NCBI GenBank assembly: GCA_035222895.1
Contig: JAVYIG010000631.1
Coordinates: 62,001 to 126,000, forward strand
DNA: 64,000 nucleotides
Reading direction: 5' to 3'
Origin: Strongylocentrotus droebachiensis
Lineage: Eukaryota; Echinodermata; Echinoidea; Camarodonta; Strongylocentrotidae
Part shown: positions 33,178-44,930 of the stretch, piece after piece
Numbering within the stretch: position 1 is the stretch's first letter
Layout of the letters: each line of letters starts with the position of its first letter
Notes under the pieces: generated by a model
The model's database searches: none
What the model was told of the DNA's origin: nothing
Seen by the model: only the letters and a program-made list of their open reading frames with translations
Made by a program: the position numbers and the translations under genes

Positions 33178-36100
33178 CTGAGAGGAAGAAAAAGAGATGT
33201 CCAGCATGTAATAATAACAATAATATTATTTATTATTTATTTATTTAAAAATATTTATACAGGATGACAATATCAACCAAGGCTGTTTTTCATATTGGTC
33301 CTGTATTTACATACATGGTAAAATACAAACAATGAAATACAACTACTTCTAACTTGGACAAACACTATACCTGAACCTTAACCTTTAAGTAGTCACCCAA
33401 AGAAAATTCACGACAACTGATAATTATGGACAAATCATATCGGGTGGAAAGATTTTTCTCTTAATAAACATGAATAATATGCTGAAAAATCATATAGATA
33501 TCATGAAAAGGCGTAAAATGCTTTGTGGCTAGCTGTGTCTCGCATGTGACGTCACGAATCTTGACGCTCTACGGAGGACCGCTGAAAGCAGGAAATCTGG
33601 ATCTCAAAATTAAAAATTTTGAGAGATGATTACTGCAGGCCCAAACATATTTTGAAGAGGGAAGTTGTTATATTTGATCAATAAGGCTTCCCCTTCGCAA
33701 TGATATGAAGTTTGCATCAATTTAAAACACTTTTGATTCTATGGGTGACTACTTTAAACCAAATCGCATCTAAAACTCTAGCCCTGTATTGTTGAGCAAA
33801 TATAGCTGCATCAAAAGTTTGATCACCAATGGGGAGTAGAAGGCATTGAGGAAGGGTAAAAAGCAATGACTCAAAGAGTGCTATCTATAACATTTGGGAG
33901 AGAGAGAGAGGTAAAAAGATGGATAGAAAAAGAGGAGAGGGGGACACGTACATTAAACACATACAAAGGCCCAGGATAGACAAAAAGATACAAACATGAA
34001 TATAAACCCCCAAAAGAGAAAAGGAGCAAGAGATACCTATAGAAGTGGTATAGGAAAATGGGTATCGTTTTTGATCGCCATAATGAAACATCCAGCTTAT
34101 TCTTGTCATAAACAAATCAAGAAAACTGACTACAAGCCTGGCCTGAATTCATTTCTAGTGACTCATCAATCAAGTAACAACCAGCTACAAGAATTATCAT
34201 ACCGTAAATATTCTTGCAATACCATTAGCAAATTATGATGCAAAGTGACAAGCTTGAAGGGGACATGGAGATATATGTAACCTGACTAGGATAGTATAGC
34301 CTTACATGTTAACGTATATCACCTCAATTAATGAGTCAGTTAATGATAATCTGTTCTTGTGTACATTATGTCAACGTCCCTATGCGCTTCCAAAGAGCTC
34401 CAGCAGCCCTTATTAGCGCACAGTGCATTGTGAGGAATAATCCTACCAGGTACTTATTTACCTCACCTGGGTTGAGTATTGCAAAAATAGATTAATGTCT
34501 TGCCAAAGGACGCTAGTACTGTGGCAGGGATTCGAAACCGATACCTAAATGTAGTGGTTCACAGTCCGCAAACTTATCCACTGGACCACGACACCTCTAT
34601 ATTATTACTATCAATTATATCTATTCATACTGTCGTTAGTTCCAACTAGGACACTAGGTTCATGTTCCCAGATGGAACACTGTACAACACACAGGTTTAT
34701 ACAAGTAATAAATACCTGATTTCATCTTTTTCTTTATCAACCGTTCAAGCTCTGCTCCTTGTCTGTTGTTTGGCTCTATTTGGAGAAGGCCTTGAACATA
34801 CTTCAGGGATTTTGTATAGTCCTAAAACAGCATTAACAGGAGGGAAATATATGAGAATGGTCTGAGGTAATAAAAGATTTCATTAACAATCAATATCATT
34901 ATGATATGCATGATGGGTGATCAGAAAAATCAATGCCAAATAACATAATCTCCCAGATCCTGTGCATTGCAAATATCTAAATTTTAATCATTTTTTAAAG
35001 AAAACTGATTACACAACTTTATACCATGATCTTTTCAACTGCACAAATAGTGATTGTGCTCCAATGTAAAACAAATATAGGACTATTTATTGAAAAAACC
35101 CAACTTTGTTTACTTCTTCAATCGATATGAGTACAAATGAACAAGAAAATTGCCTTGGGTTATGGACTTCAAAAGCATATGCAATAAGCTCAAAGCTAAG
35201 TGTATAAATGAATAGAAGCTTTTGTGGTACCAAAAAACCTACAGTGTACCTAGGACCAATGGGATTCAATAGTATTCTGAATCATTCTACAGACAGACGG
35301 ACTGTTTGTTTTAATACACAATGACCCCTGTACACCAGATTTGCTGGTGCACGCTCCTACGTTCTTCCCCGTCCCTCTCTTTTTAAACCAGTCTACATAA
35401 GAGCGGTCTAACAGCGAGTGTGAAGGCACAACTATGCCAGGAAACGTATCTCTGGACTGGTTCTTTTCCTAGACCGCTCCAGACCACTCAACACACTCTA
35501 AAAGGCAGTGTTAAGGCAAACAACGCTTCGACCAGTATAGATGTGTTTCTAAGTCAAAGATTGCTTAAGTCAATGCAAGTCCTTTAAAGGTATTAACTTT
35601 GACTGTAATTTTGAACATTTTATAAATCTAACCTTGAGTCTGTAGTATCCTATGGCTAGATAGAAGAGACAATCCCGTTGGACCTGAGGGCTTCCACCAT
35701 TTAGCAGTTCCTCTAGTAGTACTACCCCTCTTCTCATGTCATCTCTATAACGGCTTCTCACCAGGCACCAGGCATACTGGAACTGAGTCCCGACCGTCAC
35801 CCTCCCCTGGGCAAGCTCGGCATTGTACAGTTGCTCATGTTTCTGTATAAAACATGAAAAAAGACATTTGAGCTCCAGAGTTTTGAGAAGAATGATGAAA
35901 ATCCCATTGCCAATTTGCCAGGTACAGAGAGGGATGAGGAAGTACAGAGAAAAGCCAAAACTGTTACTAATGATCTTAGGATTACACAAGTAAAGCTAGC
36001 TACATAATGTCTGGAGAATCTGGCACTGACAGTCAACTGAGAGGGGGGGGGGGGGGGTGAGGAGTAGTGACAGGAGAATACTCTGGAGTGTACTTGGACA

Positions 36101-37345
36101 AATTTGAAGAAATTATTGACACTGGCCAACTCAAAGGCCTACAAGTTTGACAGGACTATTCTTAAATTGAATCTGAGAGCCTTAAGGATTGTCGGAGGCA
36201 GAGGAACCTAGAGCCCATGAAACTGTATGGGTTTTTACATGTATGTACATATGTCCATATCTAATGCCCATATGCCCATATCTAATTCATCTAAAGACGT
36301 TTAAAAATCTGTGCATGTCATTACGAACTTGAGCTTGTGCACAGTTTTTCCGTTATAATCATTTTGCCTTCGGCGTAGACTAGAAGGGATGAGATTTAGA
36401 TGACGTCATGCGCAGCGAGAGTTTAAAGTACCGCTGCAAGATTTTTATCATGGATGTCGATTTTGACCCATAATTTCCTAAAAATGGACCATTAAATGGA
36501 TTATTTCAGTCCAGTTGGTAAGTGGAACCGAAGTAGTTAATCCTATAGTCTATACCTAATTTACAATATAAAATGCAGCGGATATGCATCCTGTGAAAGG
36601 AGTAATTCGGGGATAAGTTTTGCAAGTTTGGTGTGTAAATTTACACACCTAACCTACACATTTGGCGGTATAGTCCGTTTCCGTCTCTAAAGAGAGAGCC
36701 GACCCTACCCAAATAAGAGGCTTAACGAACGAAAGAGACAGAAAATTCGGTCTAAGTCTAAGTAGATCTAAGTCCGTAAATTTGCAATTTTTATAATTGT
36801 CATCAAACGTTAATAACTGTAAATAGGAGAACAATACATATTGTCTTTTTCTATCTGATTTATAAATCAGAAAATTAGATCTAGATCTAGAGTCTAGTCT
36901 AATAAATATTGAAAATCGGGGGAGAGAGTCAGACTCACTCAGAGTCAGAGTTCGCTAGTAGACCTTCTAAGTTCTAGTAGTAAACTAAAAAGTGGTACAG
37001 AAATGGACCAATCAGCAATCTATCCCCCGGTGCGAGTCGTCTGGAGTACCGTCTGTGTATGGGGAATGTCAACAAATGTCAGTTTTATTAAAGAAATGAC
37101 CCATATCAGACGGATATTTCTGTCTATGACTCTCTATGCTTTGCTGGAGTGCCCAAATCCAATCATACCTCATAACATTATTAATACATCAAATAGCATT
37201 AATGGGACTGCACGTAACTTCACAATTTTTTCAAGAAGGTATTTTTTACATTTCTAAACAAATAAAACGTACGATTATAGTTGAAAATGATTAATGATAC
37301 CTTCAAAACTTCCACTGCTACGATTTCCTCCACTATCGTTTCCAT
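33089..37345 (-). CDS. FIS1: FIS1 orthologue, mitochondrial fission 1 protein, complete, 4 exons
   Basis: Minus-strand exons in order: 37345-37301, 35842-35633, 34821-34716, 33177-33089. Junctions are GT-AG and phases agree (0,0,1), giving 149 residues; human FIS1 has 152. The protein starts METIVEEIVAVEVLK, continues with the TPR-like core (TQFQYAWCLVRSRYRDD, RRGVVLLEELL, QRDCLFYLAIGYYRLK, SLKYVQGLLQIEPNN), and ends with a hydrophobic anchor GLLGMAIVGGAAVALAGLVG followed by a short basic end AKK. Family knowledge: FIS1 is a tail-anchored outer-membrane protein of mitochondria and peroxisomes whose six-helix TPR-like bundle recruits fission factors. No damage is seen. Intron 1 carries a dispersed repeat, intron 3 a SINE. 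Confidence 0.96.
34380..34602 (-). mobile_element. tRNA-derived SINE in FIS1 intron 3
   Basis: On the minus strand the A box TGGTCCAGTGG lies at 34588-34578 and the B box GGTTTCGAATCC at 34539-34528, followed by CTAGCGTCCTTTGGCAAGAC, also found in the SINE at 3317-3685. The tail is diverged. Confidence 0.75.
34716..34821 (-). CDS. FIS1: FIS1 exon 3
   Basis: Encodes DYTKSLKYVQGLLQIEPNN and RQGAELERLIKKKMKS, the fifth and sixth helices. Ends phase 1. Confidence 0.95.
35633..35842 (-). CDS. FIS1: FIS1 exon 2
   Basis: Seventy codons covering helices 1-4 of the TPR-like bundle, including the near-invariant QFQYAWCLVRS and FYLAIGYYRLK. Acceptor TTTTATACAG, donor GTTAGA. Confidence 0.96.
36330..36760. 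repeat. dispersed repeat in FIS1 intron 1
   Basis: Inverted match of 9055-9480 (CTTCGGCGTAGACTAGAAGG, ATGGATGTCGATTTTGACCC, TAACGAACGAAAGAGACAG). A poly-G run at about 36044-36058 lies nearby. Confidence 0.7.
37301..37345 (-). CDS. FIS1: FIS1 exon 1 (coding)
   Basis: Fifteen codons, METIVEEIVAVEVLK, matching the N-terminal arm of FIS1; too short to stand out alone but fixed by the in-phase donor GTATCA and the next exon. Confidence 0.88.
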
Positions 37346-37766
37346 TATAGGATTATTTTCAGCTTTCTATCGAGCGGAGACAACGATCAGGAATCAGAGT
37401 TCTTGAACTGAAATAACCGACTGTTTTAAGTTGTTGATGTCGTATATTAATTCGGCGTGTGACTAATATCACTAGTATGAACTTTTAATGATGAAAATTA
37501 ATCGACCTTATTACATTGCGTATTTGCTTCTATTGGTGTCAGGGCCAGGGTTAACATTATCATCATCGATCATCATATTAATGTAACGTGTTTATTTATA
37601 TAACCGAGGGAAATTATAGTTGACCAAAATCAATCATCATCAAACAGTGCATCAAAATCAATCTTATCTCTCTCTAAACTCAACGTAGATAATGACAAAA
37701 CAGACTGAACAGAACTAACCTTTTAATATCCCAAATTATAACATGTGTCTATGTACAAATCATGCA
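37346..37766 (-). promoter_or_regulatory. FIS1 upstream region
   Basis: This 0.4 kb between the FIS1 start codon and a hAT-like element should hold the FIS1 5' UTR and promoter. I see no TATA box in a firm position. A stretch of about 60 bp here (about 37529-37590, TCTATTGGTGTCAGGGCCAG) recurs at about 42376-42436. Confidence 0.35.
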
Positions 37767-37819
37767 CAGGGGCGTCGCTAGACCTTTTTCAGTCGGGGGG
37801 GGGGGGGGGGTGTAGAGGC

Positions 37820-37921
37820 CAGGCGCGGATCCAGGATTTCTTAGGGGAGGGGGCCCAACTTTCTTCATTTTTGTTTGCTCCCGAAAATTTGAAAATCGCG
37901 CCGGCCGAAAAGTCGCTCAGT

Positions 37922-37970
<49 letters not shown>

Positions 37971-38155
37971 AGTGAGCACATTTTTTTATTTTTTTTTTGG
38001 TCCTCGAAATTTTTTCAATTTGCACCCCCCCCCTTGAGCGCCAGGGGGGGGGGGCCCAACCCCCCAAAAAGGTAAAAATCACGTGATTTTACATGATTTT
38101 TTTCTCAAGGGGGGGGGGGCCCGGGCCCCCCGGGCCCCCCCTGGATCCGCCACTG
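37820..38155. mobile_element. nested hAT-like MITE with about 49-nt poly-G
   Basis: Ends CAGGCGCGGATCCAGG and CCTGGATCCGCCACTG, flanked by a perfect duplication GTAGAGGC (37812-37819, 38156-38163). The stretch AATCGCGCCGGCCGAAAAGT-CGCTCAGTGG before the G run also occurs, reversed, in the MITE at 59966-60469, so the two are one family. Confidence 0.9.
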
Positions 38156-38439
38156 GTAGAGGCCACCAATTACCGACAAAATTAAAGTGTCCAATATCTT
38201 CAAATTCAACCCTATAAACCTGGGGCCGACTATCTATCTATAGTACTTGCATGTGCGCAAAGTGGTCATTTTCCTCGACGACATAAATATATGAATTTTT
38301 TCTTTAATTTAGTCAGCATCATAGCTATATATTTTAATGCAGGCGCGGAGCTAGGATCTTATTTTAGGGAGGGGCGGTAATGAGCAAGCTAGAGAATCAC
38401 TAAGTTAAAAGCGCGCTCATTATAGTGGGGTGTGGGTGA

Positions 38440-39060
38440 TATGGGCCTCCCGCGCGAAGCGCGGAAGCTTAGACGTTTCCTTAAATTATTAGGAGAAGAA
38501 GACGATTAATTGTACCGTTTTCGACTGGTAATCCTTGGCTGTGTGAAGTCCCCCCCCTCCCGCGCGAAGCTCGAAAGCTTTGACTTTTAATTAAATTTTA
38601 CAAAAAAGAAGACGATTTGCTGTACCGTTTTCGACTGTTTATCCTTTTCTGAATTCAGTTCCCCCCTACCGCGCGAATTTTTGGCGTTTCATCACAATAT
38701 AGAGAAAGGAAGACGATTCATCGTACCGTTTTCGACTCTTATTAAGCCCTATTCATCTGAATTCAGTTTCCCCCTCTCGCGCGAAGCTTTGACGTTTCCT
38801 CAAATTATTAGAGAAAGAACATGATTCGTTGTACCGTTTTCAACTCTAAATAAGCCCTATTAATTTTGTGTGAATTCAGTTTCCCCCTCTCGCGCGAAGC
38901 GCGGAAGCTTTGACGTTTCCTTAAATTATTAGAGAAAGAAGACGATTTCGTCGTACCGTTCTCGAATCGTCGAAATGAAGTTTCCCTTCCGCGCGAAGCG
39001 CGGAATTTTTGACGTTTCATCACAATATAAAGAAAGGAAGACGATTCGTCGTACCGTTGA
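38440..39060. repeat. diverged tandem repeat, about 110-120 bp units
   Basis: About six units share CGCGCGAAGCGCGGAAGCTT, GACGTTTCCTTAAATTATTA, GACGATTCGTCGTACCGTTT and GAATTCAGTTTCCCCC. They lie inside the hAT-like element 37767-39835. Confidence 0.8.
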
Positions 39061-39404
39061 TGACTCTTAAACCTTGTTTGAATTTAGTTTTTCCCGAAAA
39101 TTTTAAACCTCTGATTTCTTTAGCTGATATTATAGGCAAGTGAAACTTCGAGAAAATACAAGTATTGTAGTTGTAGTCACTCTCGAAGTCGTCACAGAGG
39201 ATAAGAAGTCACAGTTCGTAGGGAAAAAAACTTGTCGGCCGACCGACAATATACATCTCACCGACTTCAAACTTCTGCATTGATATAGTACACGAGGATC
39301 CAGCAATAATACCGACACAGCTGACCCGACACAGCAACATATTTAACCGTGTCTTTCTTGCTCCCTCGACGAGACGACTCCATCCAACAACCCCCTTCGC
39401 TCTT

Positions 39405-39760
39405 TTAGTTCCACTCCCCCTCTCTCAGACTCTCTCTCCTCTCTTTCATCCCCCGTTTCTTTTGTTTCCCTTTCACTCTTTTTTCTTCTTTTTTCCTTTT
39501 CTTTCTTTTCTTTCTTTTCCTTTCTTTCCTCTCCTCCCTCTTTTTCTTTTTTCTCTTTCTTTCTTTCTTTCTTCTCTTTTCTTTCCTTTCTTTTCCTTTC
39601 TTTCCTTTCTTTCCTTTCTTTTCCTTTCTTTCTTTTCTTTTCCTTTTCTTTTTTTCTTTTCTTTCCCTTTCCCTCTCTTTTTTCCCTCTCTTTTTTCCCT
39701 CTTTTTTTGTCCCGCTCTTTTTTCCCTCCCCCTTTTCTCTTTTTCCCGACGGCAGCACAA
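39405..39760. repeat. pyrimidine-rich tract
   Basis: Almost only C and T for about 350 bp, with TTTCTTTCC variants; the matching open frames of Lys/Arg/Glu or Phe/Ser/Leu are artefacts of composition. A purine-rich partner tract lies at about 40045-40250. Confidence 0.9.
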
Positions 39761-39983
39761 TTTTACCGACAATATCTGACAGGTGGGGGGGGGGGGTGTC
39801 GCACCCCCACACACCCTCCTTTAGCGATGCCCCTGATCATGCATCATTAAACCAATCAGGGGAAAGTCATGTGATAAATCGATAAACCAATATCGAGCAG
39901 GCTATAGATCATAGGTGAGAGGCGAAGAGAACGAATGAGAGAAGAGAAATGGCATGTTGCTAGGAAAGGAGAAAACAACTATA

Positions 39984-42197
39984 CACTGGCGTACCTATGG
40001 GGGGGGGGGGCAGGGGGGGGCAGAGTGCCCCCCTGACGAGCTCCAGGGGAAAAAAAAGAAAAAGGGCAAAGAAAAGAAAAGAAAAGAAAGGAAAGGAAAG
40101 AAAAAGAAAAAAGGAAAAGGGGAAAAAAAAGGAAAGAAAGAGAAAAAAAGAAAAAAAGGAAAAGGAAAGAAAAAAGGAAAAAGAAGAGAATAGGAAGAAA
40201 AAGGGAAAAGAAAAGGAAAGGAAAATAATGGGGAAATTAAAAAAAAAAGACCATGGCCGTACGCACCGTGGGGGGGGGGGGGCAGTTGACCCCAGATATT
40301 TTGAAAACGTACAGTTTTTTTCCTGAAAATGTAGTGTAGGCCTATACCAAATCCTTCAATTCTACTTTTGAAAATGCAAAAGTACCCTCATGACCAGTTC
40401 GGTCGCTCGAACTCCCTTCACTCCTTTTCCTTTTGCTTTTGAGATTCTTCGAAAACTTTTAACGCATCTTTCCCCCTCCCCCACCAGAAAAATATTCCGC
40501 ATACGGCCCTGAAAAATTGAGACAAATGAAAATAGGTAAATATAAGTGATATAACAAATTCGAAACTCTTCGCTGGCGCGAACTGCTTGCTAGCCTATTT
40601 TGTATTAAATGTTTTCACTTGCTCGTCCCCCTGAAAAAAGAAAAGGATTGTGCCTGCCCCGACGGGCCCCGACCTGCAACCATGGCAACAATAACACACA
40701 ATGTATGTACCAAATGTTACTAAAAGAGACTAATTCATTTTTCTCGCTCGCTACACTCGCTCGCGAATAAAATGAATAGACATTGCTTTGGAAACAATTG
40801 TGCCCACCCTTGACCTGCAACAATATCATTAACAATTTTTTTTTTTGCCCTCTCGCCAAAAAGGAATTGAATCGCGTTAAACGCGATTGCGTCCATCCTG
40901 ACCTGCACCAATAAAAACAAGTTTATTGATTAATTTCTATTAAAAGAGAATTTTTTTTGCTTGCTCGCTATGCTCGCTCGCCAAAATGGAATTGACACCG
41001 CTAACGTGCCCGCCCCAACCTGCAACAACCAGTTAATAATTATGTACCAAACGTTTTTCAAAGAAGTTTTGGTGTGCTCGTGCTCGCCAAAACGGAATTA
41101 ACATCACCTTAGACATGATCGTGTAAGCCCTGACCTGCAACAAACAAATCTGAAATTTATGAACCAATTATCATTACAAAAATTTTGCTCGCTCGCCCAA
41201 ATAGAAATAACACTGCTTTTAATAATCACGTCCCTGACATGGAACAATGAACCCAAGTTTTATGTACCATAAAACCCTATAAAAGAGAAGTGATTTTTTT
41301 GGCTTGCTCGCCAAATTAGAAATAACACCGCTTTTAATAATCACGTCCCTGACATGGAACAATGAACCCAAGTTTTATGTACCATATTTTCCCTATAAAA
41401 GAGAAGAGATTTTTTTTGCTCGCTCGCTACGCTCGCTCGCCAAAATAGAAATAACACCGCTTTTAATAATCACGTCCCTGACATGGAACAATGAACCCAA
41501 GTTTTATGTACCATATTTTCCCTATAAAAGAGAAGTGATTTTTTTTTGCTCGCTCGCTACGCTCGCTCGCCAAAATAGAAATAACACCGCTTTTAATAAT
41601 CACGTCCCTGACATGGAACAATGAACCCAAGTTTTATGTACCATATTTTCCCTATAAAAGAGAAGTGATTTTTTTCGCTTGCTAGCTCGTGGAATTATGT
41701 GCCCACCACTAACCTGCTACAATATCATTAAAAAGAGAAATGTAGGGGGTTGCCTGCCCGCCAAAATGGGATTGACATTGCCTTATACACGATTGTGCCC
41801 GCCCCCGACCTGCAACAATGAAACAAATTTTATATAGCAATTCATTGAGAGAAAGATGTATTTTCGCTCGCTAGCTAAGATGGGTATAAAATCACCCTAA
41901 ACACAATATTGTTCCCGCGCCCTGCATGGTACCATTTAACCAAGTTTAAGTGGCAATTATTAAAAAAAGAAGTGATTTTTTCTTGCTCGCTACGCTCGTT
42001 TGCAAAAAAATGAAATTAACGACGCTAACAAGTGAATGTTCCCACCCCCAACTTGCAACAATACCAGTTTATATACCCAACGTTACTTAAAGATTTTTTT
42101 TTGCTCGCTCGCTCGCCAGAAGTGTTAATTAGCATCGCCTTTTTTGTTTGTTTCGGTCGCTTGCCCCCCCTGACGGAGTACCCCAGGTACGCCACTG
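39984..42197. mobile_element. probable hAT-like element, 2.2 kb
   Basis: The ends CACTGGCGTACCTATGGGG and (inverted) CAGTGGCGTACCTGGGG are flanked by CAACTATA and CAACCATG, six of eight bases the same, which would be an aged 8-bp duplication. The interior is a purine tract then a tandem repeat field. No transposase. Confidence 0.65.
40600..42110. repeat. GCTCGCTCGCTACGCTCGC tandem repeat field
   Basis: About a dozen diverged units of about 110-130 bp, each with a GCTCGCTCGCTACGCTCGCT-type segment and an ACCTGCAACAAT or ACATGGAACAAT segment. The four units around 41235, 41350, 41479 and 41609 are nearly identical. Confidence 0.85.
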
Positions 42198-42414
42198 CAA
42201 CCATGTATAGATAATGCCGAGACAACAAAGGGAACGAGTTGGAAGTTGAAGAAGGGTGTGGCAGTAGTGCAACGTACCGAAAGACTGTGCTGTAAGACGG
42301 TGAATGAAAAGGGAACATGAGCTGGGAAAATATATATGAAGAATGCAAAAATATAAATGAATATGTAATATTTGTTTCTATTGGTGTCAGGGCCAGGGTT
42401 AACATTATCATTAT

Positions 42415-42480
42415 TATCATCATCGATCATTATATTAATATTATTATTATTAGTAGTAGTAATAGTAGTAGTAGTAGCCT
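42415..42480. repeat. ATT/AGT microsatellite
   Basis: Runs of ATT then AGT repeats, just after the 60-bp segment shared with 37529-37590. Confidence 0.85.
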
Positions 42481-42819
42481 AGCAGTAGTATATCATTGTT
42501 TATTTTGTATTATTAACAATTATTTCCTTCTCAATCGAACGGTACACAATATTATAACAATTATAACAATGATTTCAACATATACATGTAGTATACAGTA
42601 ATTCAGAAGAAGGCGTAAACCCGAAAAGCAAAAGCTTGTGTTGGGAACGCCCATAATAATATGAGAGAACATTATATAGGCCTATTACATAACATAACGT
42701 TGATAGGACAGAAAATAAAGTAATTGGAGGAAAAATTGAGAAGAGAATTAAGTATAGGATGGCATGTTCACTTATAAAAGAGAAGGTTAACTCAATATTC
42801 CGAGCTCTCCTTAATTGGC

Positions 42820-43912
42820 AGGCGCACCGGAAGCAGTGGGGGGGGGGGGGGGGGGGCAATAATTCTAGGGGGCTCACCTTTTAGGGGGCAGTGGCGTAAT
42901 GAGCAAAATCGCTTTTTTTTTTTTTTTTTTTAGGGGGGGGGGGAGAGAAATCTGCATCACCACCTACATGCAGGCCTCGCGGAACGTTTTTCAAAGTGGA
43001 GTATTAAAGACCATCACCACTACTGGGCCAGAAGGGATTAGACCACACAGAGAGCCATCAAGGTCACTGTGACAGGTGGCTATCTCATTAACTCAGCTCT
43101 CATTTAACATAAGAAAAAGAGGATCATGGGGGACCAACAGGCACCGATTCGGGAAGTTTTCTATATAGAGGGAGCAAGTAGCTACAAGTATGGCAGTGTG
43201 CCTTTAACGACCAGGTGGAGCGTAGCGAGCGTAAATTGCGGCGTCGGGTCAAGGGACATTGCCCTGGCAGGGGTCGGGGGCGGAGCCACCGGAAGCTCAG
43301 GGGTTTTAGGCATGGTCAGATGAGCATATTTAGATACCTTATTTTTGACACTGGCATGTCACTAATTGACGTGGGGGCCAGGGGACTGAGCCCCATGAAA
43401 CTCCGGGGTTTTAGGCATTTAATTAAATTATGGTCAGGTGAGCATCCAGGGCCCGCCTTAGGGCCCTTGGTTGGATCCAGGGGGTGGAGCCCCCGGAAGC
43501 TTTGGGGTTTGAGGCATTTAATTACGGTCAGATGAGCATATTTTGATACCTCATTTGTGACACTGGCAGGTCATTCTTTCTTTCTTTCTCTCTTTCTTTA
43601 AACAAAAAGTGAGGGGGATCGGGGGGGGGGGGGGGGTGTTCGAGCCACCGAGCCCGCCGTTTTACAGGCCCTGACATGAAGGCTTCTGAATAAGCACATT
43701 TTGTGCCTGAATGTAAATTTGGGAATATATAATTTTTCAACAAACGCATTCAAAAGTTTAATTTACAAAAAAATTAGAAAAAAATCCCAGAAAAATTATG
43801 TTAATTGAGCAACATTTGTAAATCACTGGTATCGAATTAGAAATAAACCACGTTTGAATCTTATTTGAGGGACAACTCCCCCCCCCCCCACACATCACTA
43901 CGCCAGTGATCA
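42820..43912. other. transposon remnants with G and T runs
   Basis: Possible hAT-like ends CAGTGGCGTAATGA (42891) and, inverted, CACTGGCGTAGTGA (ending 43912) are seen, but their flanks do not match. Segment 43240-43570 holds two or three diverged copies of a unit with GGAAGCTTTGGGGTTT and GGTCAGATGAGCATATTT, also present near 62660-62790. Confidence 0.45.
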
Positions 43913-44429
43913 GGGGCTTATGTCTTCTCACCCCTATAATAAAACAAACACACACGCTTTCCATCCTCTCACAATATTTCCACGATATGCGCGTATCGCT
44001 ATTATAAAATCCTTTATTAATAAATAAAGGGGGGGGGGGGAGGGCCTAGGCATGCGGAATGTTGAGGAAATTTAATTCCTGTTTACTCTCCTTTTCTTTG
44101 AATGGAATATATTTTTTATGGATTCAATTCAGGTATTACTATTATTTTTTGTTTTTGGTTATCAAATACTAAACATTTTTACTCCTTTACTGCTGATTTT
44201 GTGTGTGTGTGTGTGTGAGTGTGTGCGTGTGTGGGGGGGGGGGGCGTTTTTTTTTTTGGGGGGGGGGGGGTGGGGGCGAAAATTCGTTTAGCTCCCCCCC
44301 CCCCCCCCCCACACACTTCTTCGATTGGGGACCGTACCGACCACACTGCCCCCCCTCCCCTATTTCCGTCGCCTATGCACCTGGGCTGTCTTGGGCTGTG
44401 CAATTGTCTACGATTACATCATAAAAATG
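43913..44429. other. no gene; simple sequence
   Basis: A GT repeat (about 44199-44233) is followed by G, T, G and C runs to about 44310. Nothing coding is seen. Confidence 0.7.
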
Positions 44430-44930
44430 ACAAATTACTACGCTGTCGCTCATATAGCTGGAATATTTTTTTTTACCCCAATTTATGGAATTATTTTGAC
44501 AATGATTTATTCCTAATAGATCTAAATGATAGTATAGCCTACATTCTCAGAATTTATTGAATAATAATTTGCCAGTGTTTGTTTTTTGCGTGACTGATAA
44601 AGCATGTGTATGCTACTATGCTTATCAACTAGGGGATCTACGTCCTTAATTAAGTAATAAATGACAGTAATGGGGATTAATGCCCCACAAAAGGTCACTA
44701 ATATGGCACATCGATACGGTGTTGATCCTGGGGCCTCACAGTTACGAGGCCATTGCTTTGCCACTGAACCATGACTGTACGCAGCGGGGGCTAGGGTAGG
44801 GGGCAGTTCCCACAAATAAAAGTAAAATAAAAAATGCAATAAATTATCAATAATTCATTGAATTCCTCCCCGGTCCCCAACATAAACAAATCCTCTGTAC
44901 GGTCATGCATTATGGCTCAAGGCATGGGCA
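44430..44930 (-). mobile_element. second tRNA-derived SINE family
   Basis: On the minus strand an A box TGGTTCAGTGG (44771-44761) and a B box GGATCAACACC (44728-44718) are spaced as in a tRNA. The rest closely matches 57752-58240, and its end matches 51375-51490. Confidence 0.7.

Larger units (their letters stand above)
37767..39835. mobile_element. hAT-like element, 2.07 kb, perfect TSD
   Basis: The ends CAGGGGCGTCGCTAGACC and (inverted) CAGGGGCATCGCTAAAGG are flanked by a perfect 8-bp duplication ATCATGCA at 37759-37766 and 39836-39843. Inside are a nested MITE, a tandem repeat field (38440-39060) and a pyrimidine-rich tract. No transposase. Confidence 0.88.

Noticed and set aside
35340-35520. 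A second PIF/Harbinger-type MITE with AGACCGCTCC words
   Set aside because: Similar words occur as in 17052-17520, but clear ends and a TTA duplication could not be found.
34681-36129. Plus-strand frames over FIS1 exon 3 and overlong minus-strand frames over exon 2
   Set aside because: Shadows or intron read-through of the spliced FIS1 exons, which fit the family exactly only when joined at the splice sites.
37745-38082. Gly-rich and Pro-rich open frames on the two strands
   Set aside because: They run through the approximately 49-nt G run of a MITE.
39405-40326. Lys/Arg/Glu-rich and Phe/Ser/Leu-rich open frames
   Set aside because: They are translations of purine- or pyrimidine-only tracts; composition explains them fully.
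41304-41624. Frame with internal repeats (EITPLLIITSLTWNNEPKFY)
   Set aside because: Comes from three near-identical tandem units; no start site, no splice context, no family.
42891-43912. A further complete hAT-like element
   Set aside because: Possible inverted ends exist, but the 8-bp flanks do not match, so it is left as remnants.
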